In this document: piece by piece, positions 52,062-61,055 of the stretch
Layout of the letters: each line of letters begins with the position of its first letter
Numbering within the stretch: position 1 is the first letter of the stretch
Source: JAENWD01 sp963837165
GTDB taxonomy: Bacteria > Acidobacteriota > Vicinamibacteria > Vicinamibacterales > JAENWD01
Assembly (NCBI GenBank): GCA_963837165.1
Contig: CAWIMD010000004.1
Location: 1,240,001-1,304,000, forward strand
Direction: 5' to 3'
Length of the DNA: 64,000 nt
Notes under the pieces: model-generated
Databases searched by the model: none
What the model was told of the DNA's origin: nothing
What the model saw: the letters and a program-made list of their open reading frames with translations, nothing else
Program-made: the position numbers and the translations under genes

Positions 52062-52730
52062 CTGCGGCGCTCGCCGGAATGTCGCGTGCCGGCCTTCCAA
52101 CGTGCCCGACATCAGCAGATCGCCTTTACGCGTGAGGGTTTCGTACCCGTCGGGGAGCTTCATCCGGACACTCGCGGAGTCCACCGTGTAGGAGCCCTCG
52201 ACAGTCCCATGAGCAAAGAGCACGAGCAGGTACATCTGGCCGTCGCGCGTGTACGTCTCGAAGGCGGTAGCGCCAGTCGGGTGTGTATACGTCCACGTGC
52301 CGACCAGGGGCGGATCGCCCGGCGTGGCGGTGCCTACCCGCGTCATGGTAATGGGTTTCGACATCCGGTCGAACATGGCTCGCTCCTCTTGCGACAGTCG
52401 TTCGCGGGGAGGGGCGTCCGCCGGCGGCGCTTGTTGCTGGAGGGCTGTATCGCCCTCGACGTGCAGGGCGATCGGCGGCAGCTCCCGCTCGGTCCCCGTC
52501 ACTCTCGTCCGCAACGAGGAGCCGTCGAATCGATACGTTCCGTCGAGGATCGCGCCGAAGCCATAGAGACAGGTGCCATCTTCGCGGAAGTCGATCCAGT
52601 TACCCAGCCCACCTTCCGTGCGGGCCTCTCCGAGCCATGTGCCGACGACTGAAGGAACGGCGCCGCCAGGCTGCGGCGACCATCCGCCGAAGAGACCCGT
52701 CGCCCAGACCGCAACCAAGACGGAGAGCAT
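52059..52730 (-). CDS. Exported hypothetical protein, lipocalin-like beta repeat
   Basis: The product has 223 residues from ATG 52730, with GAAGGA upstream and a signal peptide (LSVLVAVWATGLFGGWSPQP). Two similar halves can be seen: VVGTWLGEARTEGGLGNWID with GTYRFDGSSLRTRV, and LVGTWTYTHPTGATAFETYT with GSYTVDSASVRMKL, each a GTW...GxY pattern of a small beta barrel. I do not recognise the family beyond that. It is just downstream of the TRAP operon on the same strand but separated by 105 bases. Confidence 0.65.
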   Translation of the reverse strand: MLSVLVAVWATGLFGGWSPQPGGAVPSVVGTWLGEARTEGGLGNWIDFREDGTCLYGFGAILDGTYRFDGSSLRTRVTGTERELPPIALHVEGDTALQQQAPPADAPPRERLSQEERAMFDRMSKPITMTRVGTATPGDPPLVGTWTYTHPTGATAFETYTRDGQMYLLVLFAHGTVEGSYTVDSASVRMKLPDGYETLTRKGDLLMSGTLEGRHATFRRAPQ

Positions 52731-52835
52731 CGCGCGTCCTTCCGGCCCGCTCGAGGGCCTGCAATGTGCGAGTGGCGGGCGACCAGGGTTCGCGAACACT
52801 TTAGCGCCTGGCGCCTCCGCGGCCATCACGCGTGT

Positions 52836-54638
52836 TCATGACCGGCCGAACAGCCGCAGCAGTCCCGTCGTCAGCCACGGCACGTAGGTGATGATGAGCA
52901 CACCGGTCCCGAGGATGGCGGTCATCGGGAGCGCGGCACGTGCGATGTCGAGCAGCGGCCGCTTGAAGCGGTACGACGCGAGGAAGAGGTTCAAGCCCAC
53001 CGGGGGCGTCAGGTAGCCCAGCTCGAGATTCGCGATGAAGATGATGCCCAGGTGCACCGGGTGGATCCCGAAAGCCGCGCCAAGCGGCACGATGAGCGGC
53101 ACCACCACCACCGTCGCCGAGAAGATGTCCATCAGGCAGCCGACGACCAGCAGGAACAGGTTCAAGCCGAGGAGGAACACGACCTTCGAGTGAACGTGAA
53201 CCTGGGTCCACTCGAGCACGCGGGCAGGAATCTGCGCTCCCACCATGTAGTCCGTCAACCCGACGGCGACACCCAGGATGATCAGCACGCCACCGACAAT
53301 GGCGATGCACTCCGCGAGCACCCGCCGGAGATCGCGGCGCACCGAGAGATCGCGGTGGACCAGAGTCTGGACCACGAACGCGTAGCCGGCCGTCAACGCC
53401 GCGGATTCGACCGGCGTGGCGTAGCCGCTGAAGATCGACGCCAGCACCACGACCGGCATCGCCAGCTCCCACTTCGCCTCCCAGGCCGACGCGAGCCCCT
53501 CGGGCAGGCCGAATGGCGTACGGGCCGTGCCGCCGGCGAGCCCTTCGCGCACGCCCCACGCGGCGACCATGCCCGTGAGCAGAATGCCCGGCACGACCCC
53601 GCCCAGGAACATGTCTTCGATCGGCCGCTGGGCGACAACGGCGTAGAGAATCAGGGGCAACGCGGGGGGCAGGAGCAGGCCGAGGGATCCCGAGGCCGTG
53701 AGCAGCCCCAGGGAGAAGCGCTCCCGATATCCCTCCCTGATCAACGCCGGGAAGAGCAGGCCGCCGAGCGCCAGGATCGTGACCCCGGACCCTCCGGTGA
53801 ACACGGTGAAGAAGGAGCAGAGACAGGCGCAGACCACGGCAGTGCCGCCGGGGATCCAGCCGGCCCAGGCGCGAAACACGCGCAGCAGGCGCTCGGAGGA
53901 GCGCCCTTCCGCCAGCAGGAAGCCGGCAAACGTGAACAACGGGATGGCCGGCAGCGTCGGCGACACCGCCAGGGTGTAGGTGTTGATGAGAATGATGACC
54001 GGCGTGGAGCCCTGGGTGAGGAACAGCACCACGGCGGCGCCGCCGAGGACGGCGAAGATCGGCGCCCCAAGCACAGCGGCGGTGACAATGACCAGCAGGC
54101 CGGGCCACGCAGCGCGGCCCTCCAGCAGGCCGGGCCATCGCCACAGCGCGGCAGCGACGACCAGGCCTGAGGCGGCAGCAAGGCGTCCTCTCCAGCTCGC
54201 GCTCGCGCCCCACACGACTCGTGCCGTGATGAGCGCCAGGCCAACGGGCAGCGCGAGTTGCGCGATCCACGTTGGGAGCTGGGGTCCGATGGCGCCGCCG
54301 ACCTCCCGCTCCGAGGCCACGAGCTGGAGCGCGCCCCAGAGCAGCAGCGCCGTAACCGCCGCCGTGACCGCGCCCCCGCCGATTGCCGCGACGTGGCGGA
54401 GCCGGCCTCTGGCGAGGACTCCACCCGTGGCCAGTGCGAGCAGCTTGCCCTCGCGCGCGGCGAGCGCCGCGCCGAGAAACCCGACCCACAGGGTCAGGTG
54501 CTGCACCATGGACACCGACCCCGGGATGCCGCCCCCGACCACTCGCCGGACGACGACCTCGCTGAGCGGGAGCGCGGCCATGGCCAGCAGCGCACAGCCG
54601 GCGATCCAGTCCTCGACCCGGCTCGACAGGCCGCTCAT
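52836..54638 (-). CDS. TRAP transporter fused permease (DctQ-DctM)
   Basis: The protein has 600 residues. The first 165 or so form a DctQ-like small permease of four helices (SEVVVRRVVGGGIPGSVSMV, HLTLWVGFLGAALAAREGKL). The rest is a DctM large permease: GAPIFAVLGGAAVVLFLTQG, FTGGSGVTILALGGLLFPAL, SLGLLLPPALPLILYAVVAQ and LNLFLLVVGCLMDIFSATVV, ending with YLTPPVGLNLFLASYRFKRP. It carries solute driven by ion gradients. The ATG at 54638 overlaps the DctP stop by four bases. The frame extends far upstream, antiphase over dctP, and that part was rejected. Confidence 0.9.
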   Translation of the reverse strand: MSGLSSRVEDWIAGCALLAMAALPLSEVVVRRVVGGGIPGSVSMVQHLTLWVGFLGAALAAREGKLLALATGGVLARGRLRHVAAIGGGAVTAAVTALLLWGALQLVASEREVGGAIGPQLPTWIAQLALPVGLALITARVVWGASASWRGRLAAASGLVVAAALWRWPGLLEGRAAWPGLLVIVTAAVLGAPIFAVLGGAAVVLFLTQGSTPVIILINTYTLAVSPTLPAIPLFTFAGFLLAEGRSSERLLRVFRAWAGWIPGGTAVVCACLCSFFTVFTGGSGVTILALGGLLFPALIREGYRERFSLGLLTASGSLGLLLPPALPLILYAVVAQRPIEDMFLGGVVPGILLTGMVAAWGVREGLAGGTARTPFGLPEGLASAWEAKWELAMPVVVLASIFSGYATPVESAALTAGYAFVVQTLVHRDLSVRRDLRRVLAECIAIVGGVLIILGVAVGLTDYMVGAQIPARVLEWTQVHVHSKVVFLLGLNLFLLVVGCLMDIFSATVVVVPLIVPLGAAFGIHPVHLGIIFIANLELGYLTPPVGLNLFLASYRFKRPLLDIARAALPMTAILGTGVLIITYVPWLTTGLLRLFGRS

Positions 54639-55642
54639 GGGGCGGTCGGCGTCGCCTTGCGGTACGCGTCGCGCGCCCTGACGGCCTGGTCGTAGACATC
54701 GGCCGGTACCATGGCGCCACGCATGGACTCGGCGAAGGCCCGTCCCATGGTGCGCCACTCCGGGCCCTCCGCCGCGGTCACGACAAGACCCCGCTTCTTC
54801 ATCTCCTCGACCGAGGCGTTGTCCTGTCCGGGAATCCCGACCTCGAGCCGGTTTTCCATGGCCCTCGCCGCCTCGAACAGCCGCTCGCGATCGGCATCCG
54901 GAATCTCCTGCCAGGCCTTCTTCGTCATCACGACCGCGCCGATCACGGGAGCGATGCCGAGATCGAGCATGTATTTCGTCTGCCGGAACCATTGGAAGGC
55001 GTTGGCCACCGTGGGCGTGGTCGGCAGGCCCTCGATCATCCCGCTCGTCAGGCCGGTCAGGATGTCGGTCATCGCCAGCGCGCGCGGCTGGAAGCCGTTC
55101 GTCTTGTACCACTGCACCATGCGGTCATCCCCGGCGGAGGTGAACAGCTTGATTTGCTTCAGCTCCGCGACCGTTCTTACCGGTCTGGTCGTGAAGACAT
55201 GCGCCCAGCCGCCGTTGGCCCAGGCGATGAAGACGAGATTCTGCCGATCGAGGCGCTGGGACAGCGTCGGGCGCATCCGATCGAGCACGGCATACAGCTC
55301 CTCGTACGAGTCGAAGAAGAACGGTGCGCTGAAGACACTGAACGCGTCGTCGATCCGCGAGAGCCCGATAACCGTGAGCGCCGCCACCTGCGGGTTGTTG
55401 AACCGCAGCCGCCGGACGATTTCCGTCTCGTCACCGAGCGCTCCCCCGGGAAAGATGTTGACCTTCATCCGGCCGCCCGACGCGGCGGTCCATTCCGACG
55501 CCATCCGTCTCAGGTTCTTGTCCCAGATGGATCCTTCGGGCGCCAGCGTGGCCATTCGGAGGGTGGTGGCGGGGCCTTGCGCGGCGGCCCCCCACGACAT
55601 GATCACGCCGCAAGTCAGAGAGATCAGCCACAGGCGTCTCAT
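54635..55642 (-). CDS. dctP: TRAP transporter substrate-binding protein (DctP)
   Basis: The product has 335 residues with signal peptide (RLWLISLTCGVIMSWGAAA). DctP features are LRMATLAPEGSIWDKNLRRM, NIFPGGALGDETEIVRRLR, FFFDSYEELYAVLDRM, the substrate-domain sequence RPVRTVAELKQIKLFTSAGD, and GLTSGMIEGLPTTPTVANAF. The Arg that normally holds the carboxylate of the ligand may be replaced, because the usual GxKxR is IKLFTSAGD here. A TatT partner gene upstream suggests a hydrophobic or unusual ligand, as in TatPT-type systems. Confidence 0.92.
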   Translation of the reverse strand: MRRLWLISLTCGVIMSWGAAAQGPATTLRMATLAPEGSIWDKNLRRMASEWTAASGGRMKVNIFPGGALGDETEIVRRLRFNNPQVAALTVIGLSRIDDAFSVFSAPFFFDSYEELYAVLDRMRPTLSQRLDRQNLVFIAWANGGWAHVFTTRPVRTVAELKQIKLFTSAGDDRMVQWYKTNGFQPRALAMTDILTGLTSGMIEGLPTTPTVANAFQWFRQTKYMLDLGIAPVIGAVVMTKKAWQEIPDADRERLFEAARAMENRLEVGIPGQDNASVEEMKKRGLVVTAAEGPEWRTMGRAFAESMRGAMVPADVYDQAVRARDAYRKATPTAP

Positions 55643-56571
55643 GGGATGTCCTCCTTCGGGATATCCGGGGCAAACAGGTCGTCGACCCGCCGCAGCAGGT
55701 GCCGGGCGCGTTTCTGCGCGATGAGGGTGGCCAGCCTCGCGCTGGGATTGGCGTCCGGGTCGACGGCCAGGGCCCGATTGAGCAGGCTGACGAACTCCTC
55801 GCGGTCCTGCGCGGGCAGAGACACGCTTCCGGCCAGCGTGACGAAGGGGCCCGGATCCTGACCGCCCGACAGCTCGACGGCACGCCGGAAGTGCTCGCGC
55901 GCGCGCACCGTGGAGCCGCCCATCGCCGCCGGCAACGCCTCGAGGGAGACCATGGCCGCGTGGACGGCCCCCTTGCTGTAGTCCTCCTGCAGCGCCAGCG
56001 CGCTCGCCATCAGCGCTTTCACCGCCGGCACGTCAGACACGAGATCCGGCCGGTCGAGTCCGATGGCAATCGCCGCGCCCCAGCTGGCGCCCGTCCAATA
56101 CAACGCGGGCACGTCGTCTTCCGAGGCCCACGACAGGGCGTGTGTCGGATCCACGCGCAACTGCTGCTCGACTCCCCGGTGCTTCAGCTCCAGCAGCCTG
56201 ACGCAGTAGCCGCGGCCACGCAGGTACAGTTTCAGCGCGCGGTCCCTGAGCTGCAGTGCCCGTTCGTAGTCCTCGGGCTCGATGAGATCCGCGTCCGTCT
56301 GGACGAAGGCGTACGCGTACTGGGTAAAGCCGCTGCAGGTCGCCAGAAGGAGACCCTTGTGGTTCGGGAGGGAGTCCAGCAGCGACTCGTACGTCTTCAA
56401 GGCGAAGGGCACCGCGTCACGCACAAGCTCGGGGTCATCGTCCCGCGAGAACGTGTCGCCGCTCCGCGAGAGCGTATTGGCCACCGTCTTGACCGCCAGC
56501 GTCCGCAGCGAGCAACCGGACGCCGCCACGACGACGAGGGCAAGAAGGCTTGCGCCGATCGACCGGGTCAT
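55639..56571 (-). CDS. TatT-family TPR lipoprotein of TRAP system
   Basis: The product has 310 residues with lipobox VVVAASGC. The following helical repeats (DAVPFALKTYESLLDSLPNH, GFTQYAYAFVQTDADLIEPE, ALQLRDRALKLYLRGRGYCV, WTGASWGAAIAIGLDRPDLV) match TatT, a TPR protein that partners TRAP binding proteins in TatPT transporters described in Treponema. It probably forms an oligomeric docking ring at the membrane for DctP. It overlaps dctP and the oxidase gene at its two ends. Confidence 0.88.
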   Translation of the reverse strand: MTRSIGASLLALVVVAASGCSLRTLAVKTVANTLSRSGDTFSRDDDPELVRDAVPFALKTYESLLDSLPNHKGLLLATCSGFTQYAYAFVQTDADLIEPEDYERALQLRDRALKLYLRGRGYCVRLLELKHRGVEQQLRVDPTHALSWASEDDVPALYWTGASWGAAIAIGLDRPDLVSDVPAVKALMASALALQEDYSKGAVHAAMVSLEALPAAMGGSTVRAREHFRRAVELSGGQDPGPFVTLAGSVSLPAQDREEFVSLLNRALAVDPDANPSARLATLIAQKRARHLLRRVDDLFAPDIPKEDIP

Positions 56572-58088
56572 GTCAACCCCCACATCTGTGCGTAGTGGCG
56601 GTACCAGTCGCTCTGGAACACGTCGTCCGGGTCGTAGCGGCGCTTCAGCGCCAGGAACTCCGCCATCTGCGGGTAGCACGCCTCGACCTGGTCTCTCCGG
56701 GCCCAGCGATGGTAGGTCAGGTAGTAGCTGCCACCGTGGTGGATGGCGAGGTCGATGAGATCCCGGAAGGCGTCGGCGCCAGCCTGCAGCGCGGGAGGCG
56801 TGTGCTCGAGATGGAGGTTGAAGATGATGCAGGCGAACGGCTCGCGCGCCCACGCGAGGTAGCTCTCATCGTCTCGTTCGATCAGCCGGACGGTGCCGTA
56901 GATCACGTTGGCCCGTCGTTGGCGAAGTATCTTCCGCGCTTCTTCCATGAACGCCGCCAGGTTCTCCCGCCTGACGTACAGCTCCGAAATCATCTCGGTG
57001 GCCTTGACCTTGGCGTGCAGCGCCCGGTCGAGGTCCGCATGGTAGTTGTCGACGTAGGCCGCCGAGAGCTGCGAGTCCGCCCAGTACACCTGACCAGATG
57101 TCTTCAGGTAGCGTGAGGAGTACACGGCGAAGGCCCGCCCCTTGTACCGATGCGAGTAGAAGGTGAGCCGGGCCCAGTCTTCGGGCCGGAATCGTGTCGG
57201 GTTCGCAGTCAGCGGCGTTTCGTCCGGCACCGGCCGATAGCACGAGAAGACGCCCCGGCGGAGGAAGCTGTCGCGCCCGCTGTCGGTGGCGAACTGGAAG
57301 TCGCCGTACAGGTATCCGTCCCGGATCCGCTCCTCGAACCGGTCCATGATCGCCTCGGTACGGGCGATTTCGACGACCCGCCGCACCTTGACGCGCGGCC
57401 TGAGACGGAGCTGCACGCGCGTGATCACGCCGAACAGCCCGTAGCCGCCGATCGCCAGCCGGAACAGCTCCGGTCGCTCGGTCCGCGATGCCGTCCGGAT
57501 CTCGCCGTCGGGACCGACGATGTCGATGCTCTCCACCTGCTGGATGATGGGTTTCAGGGTGAGCCCCCGCCCGTGCGCGTTGCAGGCAAGCGCGCCGGCG
57601 AGGCTCAGGCGATCGGCGCCCGTCTGCTTCTGATAGATCCCCCACTGCTTCGCGCGACCCTCCTGAGCCTCCTGGAGGTATCCCAGCAGTTGGGGCCACT
57701 GGATGCCGCCCTCCGCCGTAATGACGCCCCGTTCCTGGTCGAACGCCAGCACGCGGCTGAGTGCGCGCGTGTCGATCAGCACGCCGCCTTCGCCAAACTG
57801 CTGGCCGCCCATCGCATGACGGCCCCCGGCGACGCACACGGATTTCCCGCCGGCGTGAGCCGCCCGGATGACCGCCTGCACCTCGCCAACGGTCGCCGGC
57901 TTCACGATGGAGTCGACTCGGGTGGCATTGAGCTGCGAGTGCACGTCGTTCACGAGGGTGCTCGATGCCTCGAGGGGAATCGCCGACGCGTCGGGAGAAT
58001 GCACAGCGATCGGCCGGGCCACACAGGCGGCTCCCCCAAGGGTGACCACGGCGGCCGACGAAACCTTCAGGAATTCGCGGCGATTCAT
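56568..58088 (-). CDS. Exported FAD-dependent oxidase (PCMH type)
   Basis: The protein has 506 residues. A Tat-like leader (NRREFLKVSSAAVVTLGGAA, with Cys shortly after) precedes the FAD-binding domain: IVKPATVGEVQAVIRAAHAG, VCVAGGRHAMGGQQFGEGGV and LSLAGALACNAHGRGL, then ELFRLAIGGYGLFGVITRVQ. A substrate domain follows with HHGGSYYLTYHRWARRDQVE at the end. It resembles aldonolactone or alditol oxidases. The operon with TRAP genes suggests that the oxidised substrate, or its product, is the transported ligand. It is the first gene of the operon; 132 bases separate it from the regulator. Confidence 0.88.
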   Translation of the reverse strand: MNRREFLKVSSAAVVTLGGAACVARPIAVHSPDASAIPLEASSTLVNDVHSQLNATRVDSIVKPATVGEVQAVIRAAHAGGKSVCVAGGRHAMGGQQFGEGGVLIDTRALSRVLAFDQERGVITAEGGIQWPQLLGYLQEAQEGRAKQWGIYQKQTGADRLSLAGALACNAHGRGLTLKPIIQQVESIDIVGPDGEIRTASRTERPELFRLAIGGYGLFGVITRVQLRLRPRVKVRRVVEIARTEAIMDRFEERIRDGYLYGDFQFATDSGRDSFLRRGVFSCYRPVPDETPLTANPTRFRPEDWARLTFYSHRYKGRAFAVYSSRYLKTSGQVYWADSQLSAAYVDNYHADLDRALHAKVKATEMISELYVRRENLAAFMEEARKILRQRRANVIYGTVRLIERDDESYLAWAREPFACIIFNLHLEHTPPALQAGADAFRDLIDLAIHHGGSYYLTYHRWARRDQVEACYPQMAEFLALKRRYDPDDVFQSDWYRHYAQMWGLT

Positions 58089-58220
58089 CGTCCCTCCCTG
58101 CGGCCTGAACGCAGCAGCGTGCGGCGCTGATCAGGCGGTCGGTTCAAGGGACGACAATACGCCGCGAGACCGGACGCCGTCGTGAGCGAAGGGTGAAGAA
58201 AGGATGAAACAGCGTGAGGG

Positions 58221-59780
58221 CTAGCGGGCCCGCTCGGCCAGCCGGCTCAGAACGGTCCGGAACGAGGGCTCGGTACGCAGGGTGGCGAAGAACGGCTCGA
58301 TGGGAATCGTCCAGCCCGCGAACCGCTCCGGCGGGGCGCCGCCGAACCGCTCCGGCGCCGACGCCGTTAGCTGGTCCAGCGCGCTAATCGCCTCGGCGGG
58401 GCGTTTGCACACGACGTGGCAGAAGGCCCCGGCCATGGCGCTCTCGGCCGAGCGTCCGCCCGAGCGGAGATCGGCGATCGCCTGCGTGGCGCGCTGGACG
58501 GCCGCGTCCCGCTGCGACTTGAGATCGGGGCTGTCGCACGCGGCTGCGAGCCCCAGCAGGGAGCGCGCGTGATCGGGGAACACCTCGAGCGCCCGACCGA
58601 ACATCTCGCGAGCGCCCGCCGGGTCGCCGTTGCTCAGCCGCGCGAAGCCGTGGCCGTCGTACGCGTTCATGGCGAATTCGGCCGTGTAGACCTCGTGCCC
58701 GGCGGAGGCGAGCTCCCGGTCGAATTCGGCCCGTGCCTCGTCGGCGTCTCCGGATGCCAGTCGGATGAGCCCGAGCAGCCAATGGAGCCCGGCAGCCGGA
58801 AACCGATCGGCCGCCCGTTCCTTGCGGTCCTGGGCCGGCGTGCCGCGTCGAAGCAGGCTCTCGGCCTCGGTCAGGTCGCCGCGTGCGATGTGCACCATCG
58901 CCATCCCGTAGTAGGCATAGGCGAAGTCCGGATAGAGCTCCACCACGCGCGCAAACGCGGCGAGTCGTTCGTCACCCCAGGCGGCCACCCCCAGGCGGCA
59001 GTGGTTCCGCCAGTTGCCCGGCTCGAGCGCCACCGATCGCCGGCCGGCCACCGCCGCTTCGCCGGGGCGCCCCGCACTGGTCAACATCAACGCCAGCGCC
59101 GCGTGCGCTTCGGCCAGGTCCGGATCGAGGTCGAGGGCATGGTGCGCGTCGGCGATGGCAGCGACCAGGGCGTTGGCATCGGGCCGGTTACGCGCGCGCG
59201 TCATCTCGAACACCCAGAATCGCGCGTGCGCCAGGCCGACGTACGGCAGCGCGTACCGGGGATCGAGCGCCACGGCACGCTCGAAGTCCGCGATCGCGGC
59301 CTGCACCTGCGCGGCATCCATCATCTCCAGCTTCACCCGTCCCTCGGTGAAGGCGCGGTGAGCTTCGAGGCTGGAGGTCTCGCGCACCCCGGCACGCTCC
59401 ATCGGCGGTCGCTGCGGAGATCGAATGTCCTGTAAGGCGCTTTCGTCAGTGGTCGGGGCCGTCTCCACCGCCGCGATGAAGCGGTACCCGCGTCGCGGGA
59501 CCGTCTGGATGAATCGCGGTGCCGATGACGCATCGCCGAGCGTCTGGCGCAGATCTGACACGACCTGGGTCAAGGCGTTGTCGGTGACCGCGACGTCCGG
59601 CCACAGCGCGCGCATGATGTCGTCCTTGGAGACCAGCGCCCCCGGATGGGCGACGAGGAGGAGGAGGAGGTCCAGAGCCTTGGGCGCGAGCTGGACTGGG
59701 GAGCCCTCGCAGAAGAAGCGATAGCTGACCGGATCGAGACGGAAGGGGCCGAAACGATAGCCAACTCCCGGGCCTGACAT
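58221..59780 (-). CDS. Winged-helix transcriptional regulator fused to TPR domain
   Basis: The product has 519 residues. The N-terminal OmpR/CadC-type winged helix (about 1-105) shows FGPFRLDPVSYRFFCEGSPV, LAPKALDLLLLLVAHPGALV and RFIQTVPRRGYRFIAAVE. From about residue 130 a chain of tetratricopeptide repeats follows (AIADFERAVALDPRYALPYV, DAHHALDLDPDLAEAHAALA, ARVVELYPDFAYAYYGMAMV). No transmembrane segment or receiver domain is present, so sensing must be through the TPR part. It lies upstream of the TRAP operon on the same strand and may control it. Such regulators are abundant in Acidobacteriota. Confidence 0.88.
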   Translation of the reverse strand: MSGPGVGYRFGPFRLDPVSYRFFCEGSPVQLAPKALDLLLLLVAHPGALVSKDDIMRALWPDVAVTDNALTQVVSDLRQTLGDASSAPRFIQTVPRRGYRFIAAVETAPTTDESALQDIRSPQRPPMERAGVRETSSLEAHRAFTEGRVKLEMMDAAQVQAAIADFERAVALDPRYALPYVGLAHARFWVFEMTRARNRPDANALVAAIADAHHALDLDPDLAEAHAALALMLTSAGRPGEAAVAGRRSVALEPGNWRNHCRLGVAAWGDERLAAFARVVELYPDFAYAYYGMAMVHIARGDLTEAESLLRRGTPAQDRKERAADRFPAAGLHWLLGLIRLASGDADEARAEFDRELASAGHEVYTAEFAMNAYDGHGFARLSNGDPAGAREMFGRALEVFPDHARSLLGLAAACDSPDLKSQRDAAVQRATQAIADLRSGGRSAESAMAGAFCHVVCKRPAEAISALDQLTASAPERFGGAPPERFAGWTIPIEPFFATLRTEPSFRTVLSRLAERAR

Positions 59781-59860
59781 GGGATCGGCGCATTATAGCC
59801 GGGGCTGTCCACTTCCTGGCCACGGAGGATCGTTCATCGCGGTGGGTGCCTTGAAGGCCT

Positions 59861-60157
59861 TCATCCGGCGAACGCGGCGATGAATCCGCTCGCCAGCAGC
59901 ACGAGGACGATCCCCGTCCAGAGCACGAACCACCATTCGCGGCCGAGGAGGTAGCCGACAAACGACGCCGCGACGCGCGCGGCGGGCGTCAACAGCAGCA
60001 CGACGATGCCGAACGACAGCAACGCGTGTGTGGCGGGCCGGTCCGGCGCGACGAACGAGCCCAGCAGGCCGAGCAGCAGCGCCGTTCCGCTGATCGTCAT
60101 GCCGATCTTCAGCACGAGCCCGATCGCATGCTCCAGGCGATCCAGGTCGCTGCTCAT
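59861..60157 (-). CDS. DUF1634 membrane protein
   Basis: The protein has 98 residues from the ATG at 60157, with three hydrophobic segments (GLVLKIGMTISGTALLLGLL, HALLSFGIVVLLLTPAARVA, WWFVLWTGIVLVLLASGF). DUF1634 proteins are nearly always paired with TauE/SafE exporters, as here, where the ATG overlaps the exporter stop by four bases. It is presumably an accessory subunit. Confidence 0.87.
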   Translation of the reverse strand: MSSDLDRLEHAIGLVLKIGMTISGTALLLGLLGSFVAPDRPATHALLSFGIVVLLLTPAARVAASFVGYLLGREWWFVLWTGIVLVLLASGFIAAFAG

Positions 60158-60981
60158 CGGAGCGCCCTCAGCACCATCAGGACCGCGACGACGACGAGGA
60201 CACCGGCCAGCAGGCGGCGAAGGCCGCCGGCTTGAGCGCGGGAAGCGAGGCGCATGCCCGCGGTCGAGCCCACCTGCGTCCCCACGATGGCGGCCGCGGC
60301 GAGGGCTGGAACCAGGTGGCCGTGTCCGTAGTAGATCACGGCGCCGGAGGTGGCGGTCACGCCGATCATGAAGGCGCTCGTGGCCGCCGCGACGCGCATC
60401 GGGACCCCGCACCACGTCACCAGGACGGGCACCTTGATGATTCCGCCGCCCACGCCGAGCAGGGTCGAGAGATTCCCGGCCAGGAATGACGCGACCAGGC
60501 CGACCGGCAGCCGCTGCACGCGATAGCGGACCGGCCGGCCCGTCGCCTCGTCAACGTACGCGCCCCCCAACGGCCCCAGGCTCCCGATCGGGCACACCAT
60601 CTCCTCGGCCGGCTGGCGGCGCACGACGACCCAGGCCACGGCCACCGCGGTGGCCGCGAACAGCAGCTGCAGCGTCGCGGGCGAAAGAATGATCGCGGTG
60701 AGCCCCCCCGCGAGCCCGCCGGCCGCGGTGGCCACCTCGAGCAGCATGCCGAGCCGCAGGTTCATCAGGTGCCGCCCGGCCTTGGCCGCGGTCACCGTGC
60801 TGGAGGTCGCGATCACGGCCGCCAGGCTGACCGCCGCGGCCGATTTGAACGGAAGCCCGACGATGAGGACGAGAAAAGGTACGAGGAAGACGCCACCACC
60901 GATGCCCAGCATCGCGCCGAGCACGCCGGACAGCGCACCCATCGCGATCGTGATGGCGGCAACGAGCGGCGGAACGGACAT
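60154..60981 (-). CDS. TauE/SafE-family anion exporter
   Basis: The product has 275 residues and about eight hydrophobic segments. The repeated family pattern is GVLGAMLGIGGGVFLVPFLV near the start and LSTLLGVGGGIIKVPVLVTW in the second half, with AAAVSLAAVIATSSTVTA. Members export sulfite, sulfoacetate or related organic anions. The DUF1634 partner overlaps its 3' end. The substrate is unknown; no sulfonate genes are nearby. Confidence 0.9.
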   Translation of the reverse strand: MSVPPLVAAITIAMGALSGVLGAMLGIGGGVFLVPFLVLIVGLPFKSAAAVSLAAVIATSSTVTAAKAGRHLMNLRLGMLLEVATAAGGLAGGLTAIILSPATLQLLFAATAVAVAWVVVRRQPAEEMVCPIGSLGPLGGAYVDEATGRPVRYRVQRLPVGLVASFLAGNLSTLLGVGGGIIKVPVLVTWCGVPMRVAAATSAFMIGVTATSGAVIYYGHGHLVPALAAAAIVGTQVGSTAGMRLASRAQAGGLRRLLAGVLVVVAVLMVLRALR

Positions 60982-61055
60982 CGGACCGCCCTAGCCTATC
61001 AGCAACCGCGCCGCTTGCTGCGTGCCGGCAGGTCGGCTACGCTCGGGCCCTTGCC

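Noticed and set aside
51744..52652. 302-residue plus-strand gene
   Set aside because: Only the first third resembles a protein (TPR); the rest is antisense of the better supported minus-strand gene at 52059-52730.
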